Below are positions 24,750 to 37,578 of a stretch of 64,000 nucleotides of DNA, piece by piece. Source of the stretch: Sphagnum compactum (taxonomy: Eukaryota > Bryophyta > Sphagnopsida > Sphagnales); NCBI GenBank assembly GCA_965153455.1, contig OZ234493.1, forward strand, positions 3,906,001 to 3,970,000. Reading direction: 5' to 3'. The position numbers and the translations under genes were made by a program. Every line of letters begins with the position of its first letter. The stretch's first letter is position 1. A model generated the notes under the pieces. That model saw only the letters and a list, made by a program, of their open reading frames with translations. It was not told where the DNA came from and did not search any database.

Positions 24750-27030
24750 ATGGAGGTCAAGAAGGTGGCAAATGTTGCTAGTAGTGGGAGAGGTTTAGTA
24801 CATGAGGTGGGAGTAGGAGAAATAGGAAGAGGAGTTTTCCATGGTGGTGGTGGTGGTGATGGTGTTGGAGGACAACAACAAGAGGGCAAGGATGTTGGGA
24901 TCTTGCTGTATCAGGAGGTAATGGGGGAGGATGATCAAGAGCAAGTGGGGAATATGAACTTGGAGGGTGAAAAGATTGGTGGGGGAGATGTGGTGCATGG
25001 TCGGGTAGAGGAGATGGAGCTTGGTGGTGGTGGTGATGATGATGGTCGTGGTGCTTGTGAAGTATTGCGGCATGTGGATGGGGATGAAAATGGGGGGAGT
25101 ATGGAGGATATAGTGATGTGGAGAGATAAGATTGAGGTGTGTGCAGAGGGAGGGCATGTTGTGGTGGGCTCCTTGGAGGATGGAGTGGGCAGAGGAGGAG
25201 AAGGATTTAAGCTGCGAGAAGTGGACCAGGATGTTATGGAGGACAAGAATGGTGAGAGGAGGAGGAGAGAGGTGATGGAGCATGGACGAGATTTGCAGAC
25301 AGATATGGTTAGGTTTGCTGATGAGAAGCAGCAGGATGATGGTGTGGATAGGCAGCAGATTGAAGGGGAAGCAGAAACTACTACTATCAGTCCGAGTGTG
25401 ATCAAAGGGAGGGGAAAGACTCCGCGAGACACCGTAGTGGAGTGGAGTGATGGGGCGACCATTGTACTGCTCAATGTTTTTTCAGAGAAATACCGAGCCC
25501 TCGAGCGCAGCAATTTTACCAGCAAGATTTGGGCAGATATTGCAGCCTCTGTAAATGCAAGGCGAGTACCTTCGGGTGCCAAGGTTTGTGCAAAACCTCT
25601 GAAACTTCTTGAAAAACCTTATCCATGAGCCATAATAAACATTTTTGTGGAAGACTATCTTCAATCTTTGGTCACAATTGTGTACAGTTGTGCATGTGGA
25701 GCACACACGTGCAGACATTTCATGCCTTCAATGGGTATGGATGTTCAATTGATCAATTGATATGCACTGCTGCTCTTTGCAGTGGCAGTGATACAGAAAC
25801 CTTCTTGGAGAACAGAGAGTTATTCCTTGCACTCAATTTGGAAAGAAATTCTTGCCCAATAGTGTAGCAGGCCTGAAGATTCAAGGAAAGAGTGAGAACT
25901 ATCATCACCATTTTTCTGGAGCTCTAGCTTCATCTGTAAGTGTATGTGGATTCCTCATGAACAGTCTTTGATCCCATTTGAACTGTCGGGATTCCAAATG
26001 TTATGCTTCATCTTCATTCTATTGTGGGATACAGGGTACTACTTCTGGTGCAAGCCAGTGGGAGGGCACTCCAAAGACACAAGAGCAATGCCGCATCAAG
26101 GTACATTTGTGCCACTCTGGGTGACCATGCATCTATCTACTCATCATTTGGAAACTTAATGTTTTGATTCTGGAAAAGTTGCACTTTGATGTCCATGCAC
26201 AATTCTTTGTTGATGGTTTTAGAATCTGTGGCAAAGATCACATGCAGGAGGTTGAAGAATGTTTTGCCCTTATTGTGGCAAGTACAAATCCATCTCTATG
26301 TCTGCTAGATGAGTAGCAAGTACTGAGCAGATCTCTTAAGGAAAGTTTCTGTGCTTGGTTTGTTAAAAGCATATAATGTTGTTGGGAATTGTGGGGCTTT
26401 TAACCTCCTTTGAGCACTTTGTGGATTGCTTCCTTTTTTTGATTGAAGGTGGATAATCTGAAGAAACGTTACAAAGTGGAGAGGGAGAAGATGCTGACAT
26501 CTGGAATGACTACATCAAAGTGGCCTTTCTTTGATGCACTGGATGATCTCGTAGGCTCTAAGCCCCGCAACACAAGAGCAGGTGGAGGCACAGGAGGTTC
26601 ACTGAGATTAGGGTTAGCAAATGGGCAACCATTGGCACTCCAGTCTTCTGGTGAAGAAGGTGACCGGATCTTTTACCTGGAGGCAAGGAATGGGTCAAAT
26701 GTGGACCACAAGCCAGATACCTTTTACAACTTCACCCCACTGTCAGGACGTGGGAAGCGGAAGAAGGCACTTGAGGATCTTGAGCGAGAGCACGTGATTG
26801 CAGCATCATTGAGGGCTCTCTTTGAGGGTTTCAATATTGCAGGGAACATAATTGATGCAATGGCACATGAGGAAGTGGATGAGGACACACTGCTCAACTC
26901 GAGAGACGTGGGCTCTTTGCTTGAGAAAATCCTGGCAAAGCATCAGCTGGCAATAAAATTGGGGCCAGCTGAGCGGATCAAGCAAGCAATTGAGGAGGCC
27001 AAGGAAAAGAAGCTGAGAGCTGCACAATAG
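24750..27030 (+). CDS. Trihelix (GT / 6b-interacting type) transcription factor
   Basis: Three exons in phase 0: 24750-25583, 26035-26100 and 26449-27030, about 493 residues. The first ~225 residues are Gly/Glu/Asp-rich and low-complexity. The trihelix DNA-binding domain starts near residue 230 with VEWSDGATIVLLNVFSEKY, SNFTSKIWADIAASVNAR, continues through the small exon (TQEQCRIK) and into exon 3 (VDNLKKRYKVERE), the standard trihelix order of three hydrophobic helices plus a fourth amphipathic helix. The usual second tryptophan is Phe here. The C-terminal ~80 residues form a charged, probably coiled-coil segment. The layout fits the SIP1/ASIL clade, nuclear factors that often repress seed or stress genes. 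Start choice: an in-frame stop lies upstream and 24,750 is the first ATG, inside sequence just after the GA minisatellite. Confidence 0.9.
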
Positions 27031-30000
27031 CATTCTTTTTGTTCCTAAATGTGGGAAGAGGGTTCTGTGGGAACATTGAGAGTTTGAATGTGCTTGTAAG
27101 GTCTATGTTATGTAGAGGACAAAACAGAGCAAGGGTGTTATTGTGTATAATCTTACAATGCAATTAGGATCTTAGTTGGGTTCAGAAACACATGTGGGCC
27201 TTTGGGAGGTGTAGTGGTGCAAGGGTTGGCAAGGTGGAATTTGTGGTGAGAGGTTTACACACATTCTCTGTACATATAGAGAGTGACATTTGGATGAATA
27301 TCTCGAACTGAAGCAAGCAGCACAGGTGGCTTTGATTCATTTCTCATTGATGAATCTGGGCTTGCATCAATCCAAGAATTCTTCGTCAACAAATTCGATG
27401 ATATTCTGGTGGGTTGGAAATTTGGGCTCCCTTTCTCTCTTCTCTGTGTTTTTTGTGTAGAGAGCAGTGTACAGGTTTATTTTTTGCAAGAATACAAATG
27501 ACTGCTTCAATCCAGAGTCCATGGTGCAACTGGCCAAATGGGGGATTCCCCTTTTGAGTACTCTTGCATGTTGGTCAAGGCTGTTCAGTTTTTTGTCAAG
27601 GTTCTCACTGTAGTTGTTATTGAGCAAGCAGGTGGGTTTGTCATGGATGACATGGCATTGCAGCTGGCTATTTTGAAGATGTGGATTGTTCAGTGGGAGA
27701 AAACATGCCGGCAAGCCTAAAGCTAGGAGAAAGGGAGTGGACCCAAATCCAAGGTTAGCTCTTCCGTGCAGCACTGTTTCTTCATGGTGGCCTTTCACAT
27801 ATTTTGTTCCCCCTGCAGATCTTTCATCACTCATAGTTCATGAGCAAGGCTTATGTCATTTCATTAAGTAATGCAAAATGCTGTCTGGATTGATGAAGCA
27901 TAAAATTGGACACCAGAAGCCTGTACACAGTTACTGCTTGTGCTTTTGCAGGTCTTGCAGGTCTTTCTAACAGGTGAAAGTACACACTGGAATGCAAGGT
28001 GAATCCTGTTGGTATACAGTTATGCATTAGTGAGACACACAGGAATGCTGCAAAGGCCTTGCTGTATAGAATTTGACACCTAGCACCTGGAGTTTGAAGG
28101 GCATGATTTGCCTGAAGACTAGAGAAACCTCAAAGTAGGTTACATGGCTGGCAAGCAAGTATGAAACACCCCATAACATGTGGCTGGAGCCTATGGCATG
28201 ATATTGTTTTGTTGTGAGGTTTAATGCTATTTCTTAGTTAATTGCCCAGAAGCCATTTATACAAACATGAAAAGAAGCACCCAAGCTGATGATGGATTCT
28301 TGGCAAGTGTGTTTTCTTGCCATCTCATCTTGTTCTGGTGTTCCAAATGGTGGAATTGATGCTGGCTTTTTCTCCTCTACACTGACTACTGTGGCTACTT
28401 GTCCATTCAGGTGCATCTATAAGTATTTTTGTGGGAGGCAAGTGATTTTTCTCGTATTGTCCTGTCTTTGTAAATTGTTTTTTTGTTGAAAAAAGTTTTG
28501 AGTTTAATGCTGAAATCTGATCCTTGACAAAAGACTGAAGTTATACTCATCAATCAATTCTCTGTATTGCTGTTGGTACTTCTTTGTGTTGAATTGTCTG
28601 TGTTCTCCACATTCAACCAAAGCTTGGTGTTTATTTGTGCTTTCCCAACAGCTTGAAGTGAACAAACTCCATTAAAGTAGTCACCATTGTTGCATGTGTA
28701 CAGGATATTTCAAAGGTGAAGAAGGTTCTGTTTGCTATAATTTACATAGACCTGTCTATACCTTTGGCTTAGATGATTTGCTTGTAAAGGCAAAAACTAA
28801 AATGAATCGAGGGTTACACACACAAGCTTATTGCCATTTCATATCTCCTGCTTCAATCTTCTGTGAACAAAGATGGTCAAAGAATTTACTATTTTTTGGC
28901 CTAAACAGAGAGATTATTAATCCCTCTGCTATAACATTTGAGCTTTGAGTCTCTATGGGATCAAGCTCCATGCACTTTGTAGCTGTTTTCATATGCAATG
29001 ATACCTTGAATCCCTTCTCCCAAGAGAATTACTGTCCTCCAGCTGAGTCTGAGTCTTCCGTTCGTGGTCCTACTGTGACAACAAAACAGATACAAGTGTT
29101 GAGTCAAAAGACAGTCAAAAGACCAGGCGTGCCTCCTTCTCCAAGCTTCATTGTGTATATGATGAGCATCAAAAACTTTTGCTGCTGGAAATCTCTGGCA
29201 GAGGGGGGTCAGTACCCTGGAGATTTTAAAGAAATTTGCAAGAACAGTCCAAACGATGTTAAGGTTGATTTTTATTCTAATGTGCAGCAAGAAGCCAAGG
29301 AATCAAGCTTCAAATGTGAAGGAAAAATCAATCAATCAATAACTTTGTGAGGAAGAGTTCAACTGAAATGTAGCGTAGCTAGTTTTCTTTTGTGATATAA
29401 CCTATGCTCAAACACTGCAGATTGTGCCACTAGTAATACTTAAAGAGAGAGTTGCAGAGTTTTAAAAGCTAAACTGCTTACATCCTCAATCATTTGTGCA
29501 GCATCTGTCTAGTATGTATATATATTAAGATAGCTATTTGTTTGTTTGTTTTGCTTGTTGGTTGTGATCAACTTGTAACCCTCTCAAACCTTTGGGCCTC
29601 GACCTTTGGGTTTCCGTACTGTCAAAAAGCCCTTGACAAGTGCACATTTGCCATTTCACAATATTGATAATGATAAGTTACTTGATTGAAAATAATCAGC
29701 CCATTGCATATAATGGCTCAGCCCATTCTGCCAAGTTAAAACCAGCAACAATTAAAATAACAAATGTTCCATAATGTTCCACAAAAATGAACTCACAGTT
29801 CACAATGACACCTGGTAAACATTCCTGGACATATGGTACCAAAAGGAAGACCTCGTCATTCTGTAGCATCTCCTTTATAGGCAAAGCAATTTCTGACAAC
29901 CATAAATCAATTTCTGACATGTATAAGTGCATGCACATGTTCTATGGATTCATGATGAGCTCATGCCTGTCTTTTATGAATATTAATACTCAAAACTAGA

Positions 30001-31120
30001 TACTTCTGCAGTATTTATTATGCATTAACATATTCATACCACTACTGTCTTGGACACAAAAGAATCATTGATATACTAACCAAGAAAGTATAACGCTTTA
30101 CAAAACCTTTGACAAGTATTAAGCTGCTATGGAAGTTTCATAAAGGGATCCAACACTAAGAAGATCTGACAAGCATGCTCAGAAGCCCATAACACTACCA
30201 AAACAGCTTGTAGGAACCTTTCATTGCAGCTCATAACAGCTTCATGGCTGTAGAATGCAGTAATTTAGCTCTGTCTATTTAGACTTATAGATTGTCTAAT
30301 TAGCCATACAACCTTGTTGTACAACATTTCACATGTGTGTCACACATGGTTTCCATGGTTTGACGCTCTTTTGCTATGGGATGAAGGGCAATATGAAATG
30401 AGTACCTTGGTTGGTGTGGGCTGGGTTGGTTGGAAACGTGAGCTTGCATTCCTGGAGGTGCCTACAATCACAATCTTCAGGATCTTCAATTGCACTTGAC
30501 CAATCCTGTAATGTGATAAATGGTCAGTTGGATTAATCCAAAGTGGGATAAAAATTGGATTGTCATATTAGAAAGAAACACAACTTTGACCTATTTTTCT
30601 TGCAAGACATAATTGGTAATCTAGGAAAACTGCTGCATCTTACTGCAAAAGACTGATCACAAGTGACATGTTTACAAGAGAAAAGAACAAAGACGCATCT
30701 GATAACATAGGACTTTTGCCATAAATTTGACTCCTTACCTGTATCATTCTTGACTTCAAGCTTGGCATAAAAAACTTGAACCAAAAGCAGAAAGCAAATG
30801 TGCAAGTTTATTGTCACCCAAATTGTCTTGTCTTCTGCAATGCCAAACAATTTGGGCCCTCTGTCAAACATTCCAGACAGTGTATCCACAACACAAAAAA
30901 GGTAAGCATCAGGGGGGGGTTCAGACACTGCCCTCCAATGAATTAATCAGAACAATTGTATTATTAAAACCAACAAACGCAGTTGCACCACATGATGTGT
31001 GAACATTCAGGCTTTAGACCAAATGTAAGGATGGACAGCAGCTGATGTTCAACACTCCAAGACAGAGTGACATAGAAGCCTAGCTACAGAGAAGAACTGG
31101 GGAGAATATTATCTGCACTG
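27031..31120. other. Gene-poor region downstream of the trihelix gene
   Basis: The first ~300 bases are probably trihelix 3' UTR. The rest has moderate composition with scattered open frames up to 131 codons (28,955-29,350 on +) that match nothing I recognise and lack splice-linked partners. A decayed or lineage-specific gene cannot be excluded. Confidence 0.45.
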
Positions 31121-31261
31121 ATTTTATTTTAGAATAATGCACTGCTTGCATAAAGAAAGAGAAAATAGCAGACAACGAGATTTCCAATATTTAAGCATGG
31201 CACAAGAAGCAAAACACAAGGGAAAAATATAGGGAGGGTGGAAACTGAAGAAGAGCTTACA

Positions 31262-31560
31262 GCTTCTGGAGTGTGTGGGTGCTGATAGGGCCATTGAGGT
31301 TCCAACTGTTGTGGTCCTGTAGCAGCCCGTGCTCATGTGAGGGCGAGCCTGTGATTGCAGCAATGCTGGCTGTGAGTTTGGCTCCTGTTGCTGTGGAAAT
31401 TGAGAGGGATAAGCTCTGAGTGTAGATGTTGGAGTGGAGTGTTCAGGTTGCAATCAGGTAGTCTGCTGCATAGGTTGCCCCACAGGAGTGTGCATTGATG
31501 GAAGAAACCATGACAGATGTGTCATATGCTGCACCTGACCTCTATCAAGGGTTGTTGCGC
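31262..31560 (-). pseudogene. Possible Gln/Pro-rich coding relic
   Basis: On the minus strand an open segment at about 31,262-31,453 reads as Gln/Pro/Ser/Thr-rich protein (for example YPSQFPQQQEPNSQPALLQS) and continues upstream past one in-frame stop as a similar Met/Gln/His-rich segment. The downstream end meets an AG-CT boundary near 31,260 that could be a splice site. The composition is like a plant transcription-factor linker. No domain is recognised and no neighbouring exons could be linked. Confidence 0.25.
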
Positions 31561-32094
31561 CTTGCTGCATTTGTGCTACAGATTGTTAGGTTGTACACTG
31601 CGAGCACTGCCATCTCCAACTGCATGATCTGCAACTGAGCACCTTGCCACCACTAGTGTTCTGTGTGCAGCATGATAGGTGCTATTCCCGTCTTGCACGT
31701 CACACACTTCTTGTGACCTTGGCATGCAATTTACTGAAGTCTTTCTCATCTGGGTTTGCAATACATTCTAGAGGCAATAAACTGCTTCCTGCCAACAAAA
31801 ATCACAAGCATGGGTGGTTTGACAAATCCATGGAATTCACCCTTATATCTCAATTGAGGACAAAGCAGACACTACTGAAGAACTAAGGACATTGGTCTGT
31901 TTCCTGACACATTATGCAGGTGTTGTTCTGAACACAGATTACATCCAGCCACCTTTCTTGTGTGGGGGGGGTATAAATTTCTGGGAAGAAAATCATTGTA
32001 ACTAACCACTGGTAGCTGCATTCAAACCCATGTCATGCCACCCAAATGGGCCAGATTTTCAGTTTGAACATTAAATGGCATGCATATTTTCAGG

Positions 32095-32421
32095 TGATGG
32101 AGATGATGAATGCCCCATACAAGACCCAGCATCTTATAAACAGTAGTGGAAACCACTAAAAATCAAGCAACTTGGTGAAAACAGAGATATATCAGATATT
32201 GACTCCAATGAGAATGTTGAGCTCAACAGCATTGCAGTTTTAAAGTTTGAGCCATCATCAACAGCTGCCAATGAAAATATTTCCGAACACAAAGCATTGC
32301 TTGCCAACTACAAGCCCAAAGATACCCCTCATACTAAATCCAGGGAAACTGTTATCCAGCTGACTCTAGAGAGCCCACATGAGGTGTATCTAGTGTATGG
32401 TTTTGGAACAATATCTTCATA
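32095..32421 (+). other. Unassigned open segment, possible exon relic
   Basis: One + frame from about 32,095 to the TAA at 32,419-32,421 has a single internal stop (about 32,143). The final ~90 codons are continuous, with normal amino-acid composition and a patterned end (ETVIQLTLESPHEVYLVYGF). It has no ATG. It could be an exon fragment of a lost or captured gene. I do not recognise the family. Confidence 0.25.
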
Positions 32422-32424
32422 AGC

Positions 32425-35070
32425 ATTAAGAACATACATAGGATCTATGTTGATCTGAATGAAACTGAGACATGACCCATTGCTAAGGTTAGATTGATTT
32501 CAATTCAACAATATATCAGCAGAGAGGAAAAAGAGAAGACACCAACACTAAAAAAAGAAAAAAACTTAGGAGCACTGTGGACATACTGAGAGTGTCACTC
32601 ATGTTCAGTGACCTTCACTGACAGCAACATGTAGGATAGTGACCAGCTACCATAACACCTCCACTATCAGCTCCTAGCAGTGGTGATGATGGAGGCCAAT
32701 ATCAGACATTATTCAATGTACCTAGTTTCTGTTATGAGACCAGCAGTAACAGGAATACTCAGCCATATTGCTGGCTAGCTTGACACAACAGCAAAGAGAT
32801 GGAATAGAAAGGTGGACAAAAAGAGAAAAAACAAAAAAGAGAACTGGAGAAACAAAACATTTTTGTGAGCACATTCTTTCAAGGATCACAACCAAAAACA
32901 GGTTGCATGAGTTTGAACTCAACAGCTAGAGATTAAAGTTTGAAGGAAGATGAAGGGTACAAACTCCAAATATTGATACTTAAAAAACACCTCTCTGCAG
33001 GTTGCAGAAACTTACTTGCATCTGGGGAGCTTCAAATCGCCTTCCTCCTTCAAACGTGGATGGCAAGAATACAAGTTACAATTGCGTCCACATAATGTAG
33101 CAGTAGGGCTTCAGACCTAGGGACTGCTTACACTCCAAAATGATCTACCTGAAGGTTGTGCTCAAAACAGCCCAGCAATTGACCTCATCACCTGCTAGAA
33201 CCTTACCTTTCTAGGACACGGTGGCCTATGAACTCCCCCCAAAAACAGCTTGAATTAGCTGTCTCTCTCCAATGCCATCTTGGCTATTTTTCTTTACTCC
33301 TATCTCCATGTACAGAGGGTGAGACAACAGCAGTACAAGATAGAAATATCTACCGCATCACAACAGCATGGGCTGAACTACATTAAAAAGCTACATGAGT
33401 GATTTGTGAAGAACTGGCAACTTAGAGGTGTGTGACTGAGTGTTTTGCAGCTCTCAATTGCTTAGCATGTTTCAATGGCATAGAGCATAAACACTATTAC
33501 TTGCCATGCTTGCAGTCACTCAAAACACAATCAGGTTGCACACCCAGCAAGACCCTCACGGCAGCGAGATCTTGTGAAACTTAGGGCTAGAACAGTAAAA
33601 CCCCCAGGGTTCCCCCTGCCAGTTCAAATCATTCTGGCTGACATTAGATAAAACTGGGATTTTGAGCAAAACCACTTACATTATGAAGCTACAATTTCCT
33701 TCAGACTCGATGCTTTAAGTTTAGTGCATCAATCCTGCAAAGAGCTAGTTGGGCTTCAACAACCCCAACAACCAGAAAAACAAACACCTCAACTCCTAAA
33801 AATTCCACAAAACTATGTAGTCTTTAGGGTTTAGATTTAAGGCTTAGATTTAATTTGTCCCTACCTAGATAAACATACAACCAATGATGATGGTCCTAAT
33901 CATCTTATTCCTTAAGGTCTGCCTAATCTGCCTATTCAGTGACTTCACAAAGGACAGCAGACTGTCAAAGATAAACTATTCACCTTACTGAATTTCAGAC
34001 ATGATGAAAACATATGTGCCAATTCACTCTTCCCTACCCAGGAAAAGATGTCTACAGGCACCCCCACTTACAAGGACTGAGAGCAAAATTCCTATATAAC
34101 AAAAGCATCCAGGCTTCCCAAGCATGAAATCAACTTGGATTTCTTCCCTATATTACATTCAGCTGCATCAAGGTCACAACACATCTGCCCCTATCTTTGA
34201 CACCCACATAAAGCTTCAGAGGTCCCCACAAAGATGACAACCACCTAAAGAAAAGAGGGAAAAAAAAAAAGGGGGAAAAAGGCTTTAACAACAGCTAGAC
34301 TATATTTGCCAGTTACAATCCTTGCATAAGTTTAAAGAAGAAATCACAATGTCCAAGTTGACAGACAGACTGTTAGTTTGATATAGGATCCTACAAATTT
34401 CTACTAATACAAAATATAGTTAGTAAGGCAGGTGCTCTTGGTGCCCAAAGACAAGTTTCACCCAGGTGGCTTTCATTTCTAAGGCATGGCAGAAACCATA
34501 CACTTCTGCAGGGTTAGAGATGACTCAACACATACTTTTTGTCTTGAATATCCTCACTCAAACAAGGGCCCTTTCAAAATGTGGTTTTTCCACAATGATT
34601 TTCACCAATATTTCACTGAACACAATCAATTTTTGATGAGGTGAGCAACTCATGTCCATTGGTACTCTATTCACTACGGCCTAGATTTTGGGGAAAAAAG
34701 GCTTCTGCCAACAAGGTAGGTCAGAATATAATCCAACAATATAAGTCCAGATCCAAGCTTACAAGCAGTTCTTTAGACTACATGGCACTATCACAGACAG
34801 GCTACAAGACTAATTACTATACGAATGAACCTTGTGAGCAACCCTAATAGCCATGTTGTAGGAAAAGGAGCCAACATGGACACACTCTGAATGGGTTGCT
34901 AAAACAAAAAAAGCTGTAGCTGGAGTTTCCTGAGAGGTTGACATCAGGGAACCAACCAGTAGCCATGATGTTTTTCAGCTTAAGCTGCAGACGAGTGGGA
35001 AAAGACCTTGCAAGACAGCTAAGATAATATTCAGTGATGTAACCTGTGCCCCTAATCCAAAGGATGCCCT
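32425..35070. other. Gene-free stretch downstream of the FLX-like gene
   Basis: Stop-rich in all frames with only short open frames. Composition is moderate, not as AT-rich as the transposon-derived regions. Probably includes the 3' UTR of the FLX-like gene at its right end. Nothing specific recognised. Confidence 0.5.
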
Positions 35071-35075
35071 ATGCT

Positions 35076-37578
35076 TTATCTACGCACATGAGGCATGCCC
35101 AAATGACGTTGCACATTATTGGGTGCCCAGGTCGGGGCTGGTGCAGCTGCATACGGCACACCATTCTCCAAAGTATACAGCATCTGAATGGTAACAAGTG
35201 AAGCAGCTATGAGCAGAAGACCTACTTAGTGAAAGCATCAGTTTTTGCAAATTATTGCATGTGGCACCAAAAACTTAGTGGAACGTTACAATGAAAAAAC
35301 TCAGAAACAAGCAAACAACACTAAGTTTTGTCATGGTGCCCAAGTGGTGAGCTGCCAGACTGACCCATACTCCCAAAGCTGACAGACACAAGAAGAACCC
35401 AGAGCACCCCATAAAGGGGGGCACGACCTTAGAAATTCACATTTACTGTACTTTCCAAAGATAAAATTACAATCCTTGGACCCTCTGCAACACAGTATGT
35501 TTGGATTCATCACCCACTTAAATGATAAGATGCTCAGATATTGGGAACCCAAAGATCCATATCCAATAGTCTAGAGGATCATCAACAGCATGAGGCTGGG
35601 AGAAGGTTCTCCATTTGGAGCAGATAAGGATCCATCAAAGTAGAGTGGATAGTATAGAACTTCTTCGGGTATTTGGCCAAGGCCAAATGAAAAAAGGTGG
35701 TCAAATCTCTTTTGCAATATCCTACCCAGCTATAGACATCTCATCCATGGGGAGGCCACTTCAGATATGACAGCAGTCTTTAGTATTGATAACCTCACCT
35801 CCTCATGACAAAGTTAGAGTATATTCATCCATGATTCATTATGGCTTCTGGCTACTGCAGCTAGATAACCACTTCCTCATGGTGATGGCTAGTACATTGA
35901 CATTTTTATGTGTGTCAGTAAGCTCTCATGTTCCATGCAGCAGCCATACAAATTCAGCACAATCAGACTCCAGTGAGATATGCTTCTTGTGCACAATTGC
36001 AAAGATGTTGCACATAACCGTGTAGACTGTGGACCATTCACACATGAACTCTAGTGACACTAACAGGTCAGGCAGGAGAGCTTCATGCTCAAGAAGCAGC
36101 AGGCAAATGCCAATTTGCTACTTTCCATGGGAACCTCAGAGCAGTTTCTAGGGTCATATCTCCACTTGGGCAGCACTTCTCAAACCAAGAGAAAGAATTA
36201 GTGGCTGGACCAGAAAGCAATTAAGCCATCGACGGAATGGATATACCTGGGGATGCATGCTATAGCCGTCACCATAAACTTGCTGCGGCATGGTAGCATA
36301 AGTGACATCCTGGACAGGATATCCTCCATTGTATAATGCAACACCTGTCATTCATAACAGGTAAAGTATCCAACAGTGAGTAGCATAGCTTTCAATATTC
36401 TGCATTAGCAGATCTAAAGTCTTGTTTCTAGCTATCAAATGCTACATCAAAGACCACTTAATCAAAATAAGATGACACCCAACCTCTACTTAGCTTAGGG
36501 TTTCTTGTGCACCATGACAACATTTTGCATTATTATTACACAGCAATGCTGCATTGATTGCTCCAACAGAAGTACCAGAATTATGCACACGCGCTCTATT
36601 TTCAGCATTTGTCTGCTCTGCACGCAGTTTCTCCAGATCTCTAGCCATGCTGACCAGATTCTTCTCCATCGACTGTCTCTGTTCCAACTGCTCAGCATTT
36701 ACCTTCTTCTCAAGTTCAAATGCTGCTCTGCTCACACCCATGATAAACAAACAGATCAAAATAGAGCAGAAGCAAAGTGAGGTTATGTGTCTACTTCTCA
36801 CTTATCAAGCCTTCTTGCATAGACATGTACCTAACAGAATTGCAGGGTTTACTCCTCCCTGCTACACAAGGACATGGTACCCAATCTCCAGATAGCACAT
36901 AGGATGACAGAGAGATTCCTTCAGCAACTCCTCATCTTACATACAATGAACCTCCAGAAACACCTGGCCAATCAATGACCAGCACAACAAGAAAAAGCCT
37001 GACCTTGCCCTCTGCAGCTCCTGGCGAAGAGTATCAAGTTCTGCACGCATGGAAGGAACCTGCTGGGCCTCCACACGAGCCCGCTGCAGGTCCTGACTTG
37101 AAGTGCGCAACTGCTGTGCAAGCTCTTGAGAATGTACATGCATTTTTTGGCAATCGGTTCGGGCTTGGTGGAGTTCTGCTTTGAGCAGTTCAGTGGCTCG
37201 CAGATCTGCCTCCAGCTTTGCTGTCTTGTCCAACAGTGATCGCATCTGGGCATCCTTCTCAGCCTGAATGGCTACTGCCAGTGCCTGTAGCCGCTGAACT
37301 TCTTGCTGTGCAGCAGCTAGTTCCTGCCTGAGCGCCACATGAGTTGCTGCAAGTCGCTGATTCTCTGTCAATAACCGCTGAATCTCATTGTGCTGGGTCG
37401 AGATTTTCTGTTCAAGCATTCCTGGAGGAGGCCCAGACAGGACTGGCGGTGCCCCAACCATAGGTGGCCGCATCAGCTGCCCATAAGGTAAAGGACGCAA
37501 ACCATTGAGGCCATTTTGAGGCGCAGACCGAGCATTAAGCACTTGTTGTGGGACCGGCATGCGGTTCCTATTTGACAT
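35076..37578 (-). CDS. FLL: FLX-like coiled-coil protein
   Basis: Four exons join in phase: 37004-37578, 36576-36727, 36247-36344 and 35076-35183, about 310 residues. A Pro/Gly-rich N-terminus (GPPPGMLEQKI) leads into a long coiled coil (about residues 55-240) with ISTQHNEIQRLLTENQRLA and, in exon 2, AFELEKKVNAEQLEQRQSME followed by NLVSMARDLEKLRAEQ, the hallmark blocks of the FLX/FLX-LIKE family. The short C-terminus is Tyr/Gly/Pro-rich (ALYNGGYPVQDVTYA) and ends in MPHVRR. In Arabidopsis FLX works with FRIGIDA to activate FLC. Outside flowering plants the ancestral role is unclear, though a nuclear scaffold role is likely. Exon joins were confirmed by split codons: an AG|A Arg at the first and a G|GT Gly at the second. 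Confidence 0.92.

Noticed and set aside
24238-25582. Long minus-strand Ser/Pro-rich frames opposite the trihelix exon
   Set aside because: They are reverse-strand shadows of the GA-rich array and of Gly/Glu codons in trihelix exon 1.
28955-29350. 131-codon + frame as a small gene
   Set aside because: No recognisable motif, no splice-linked partner, and composition resembles its surroundings; kept only as an unassigned open frame.
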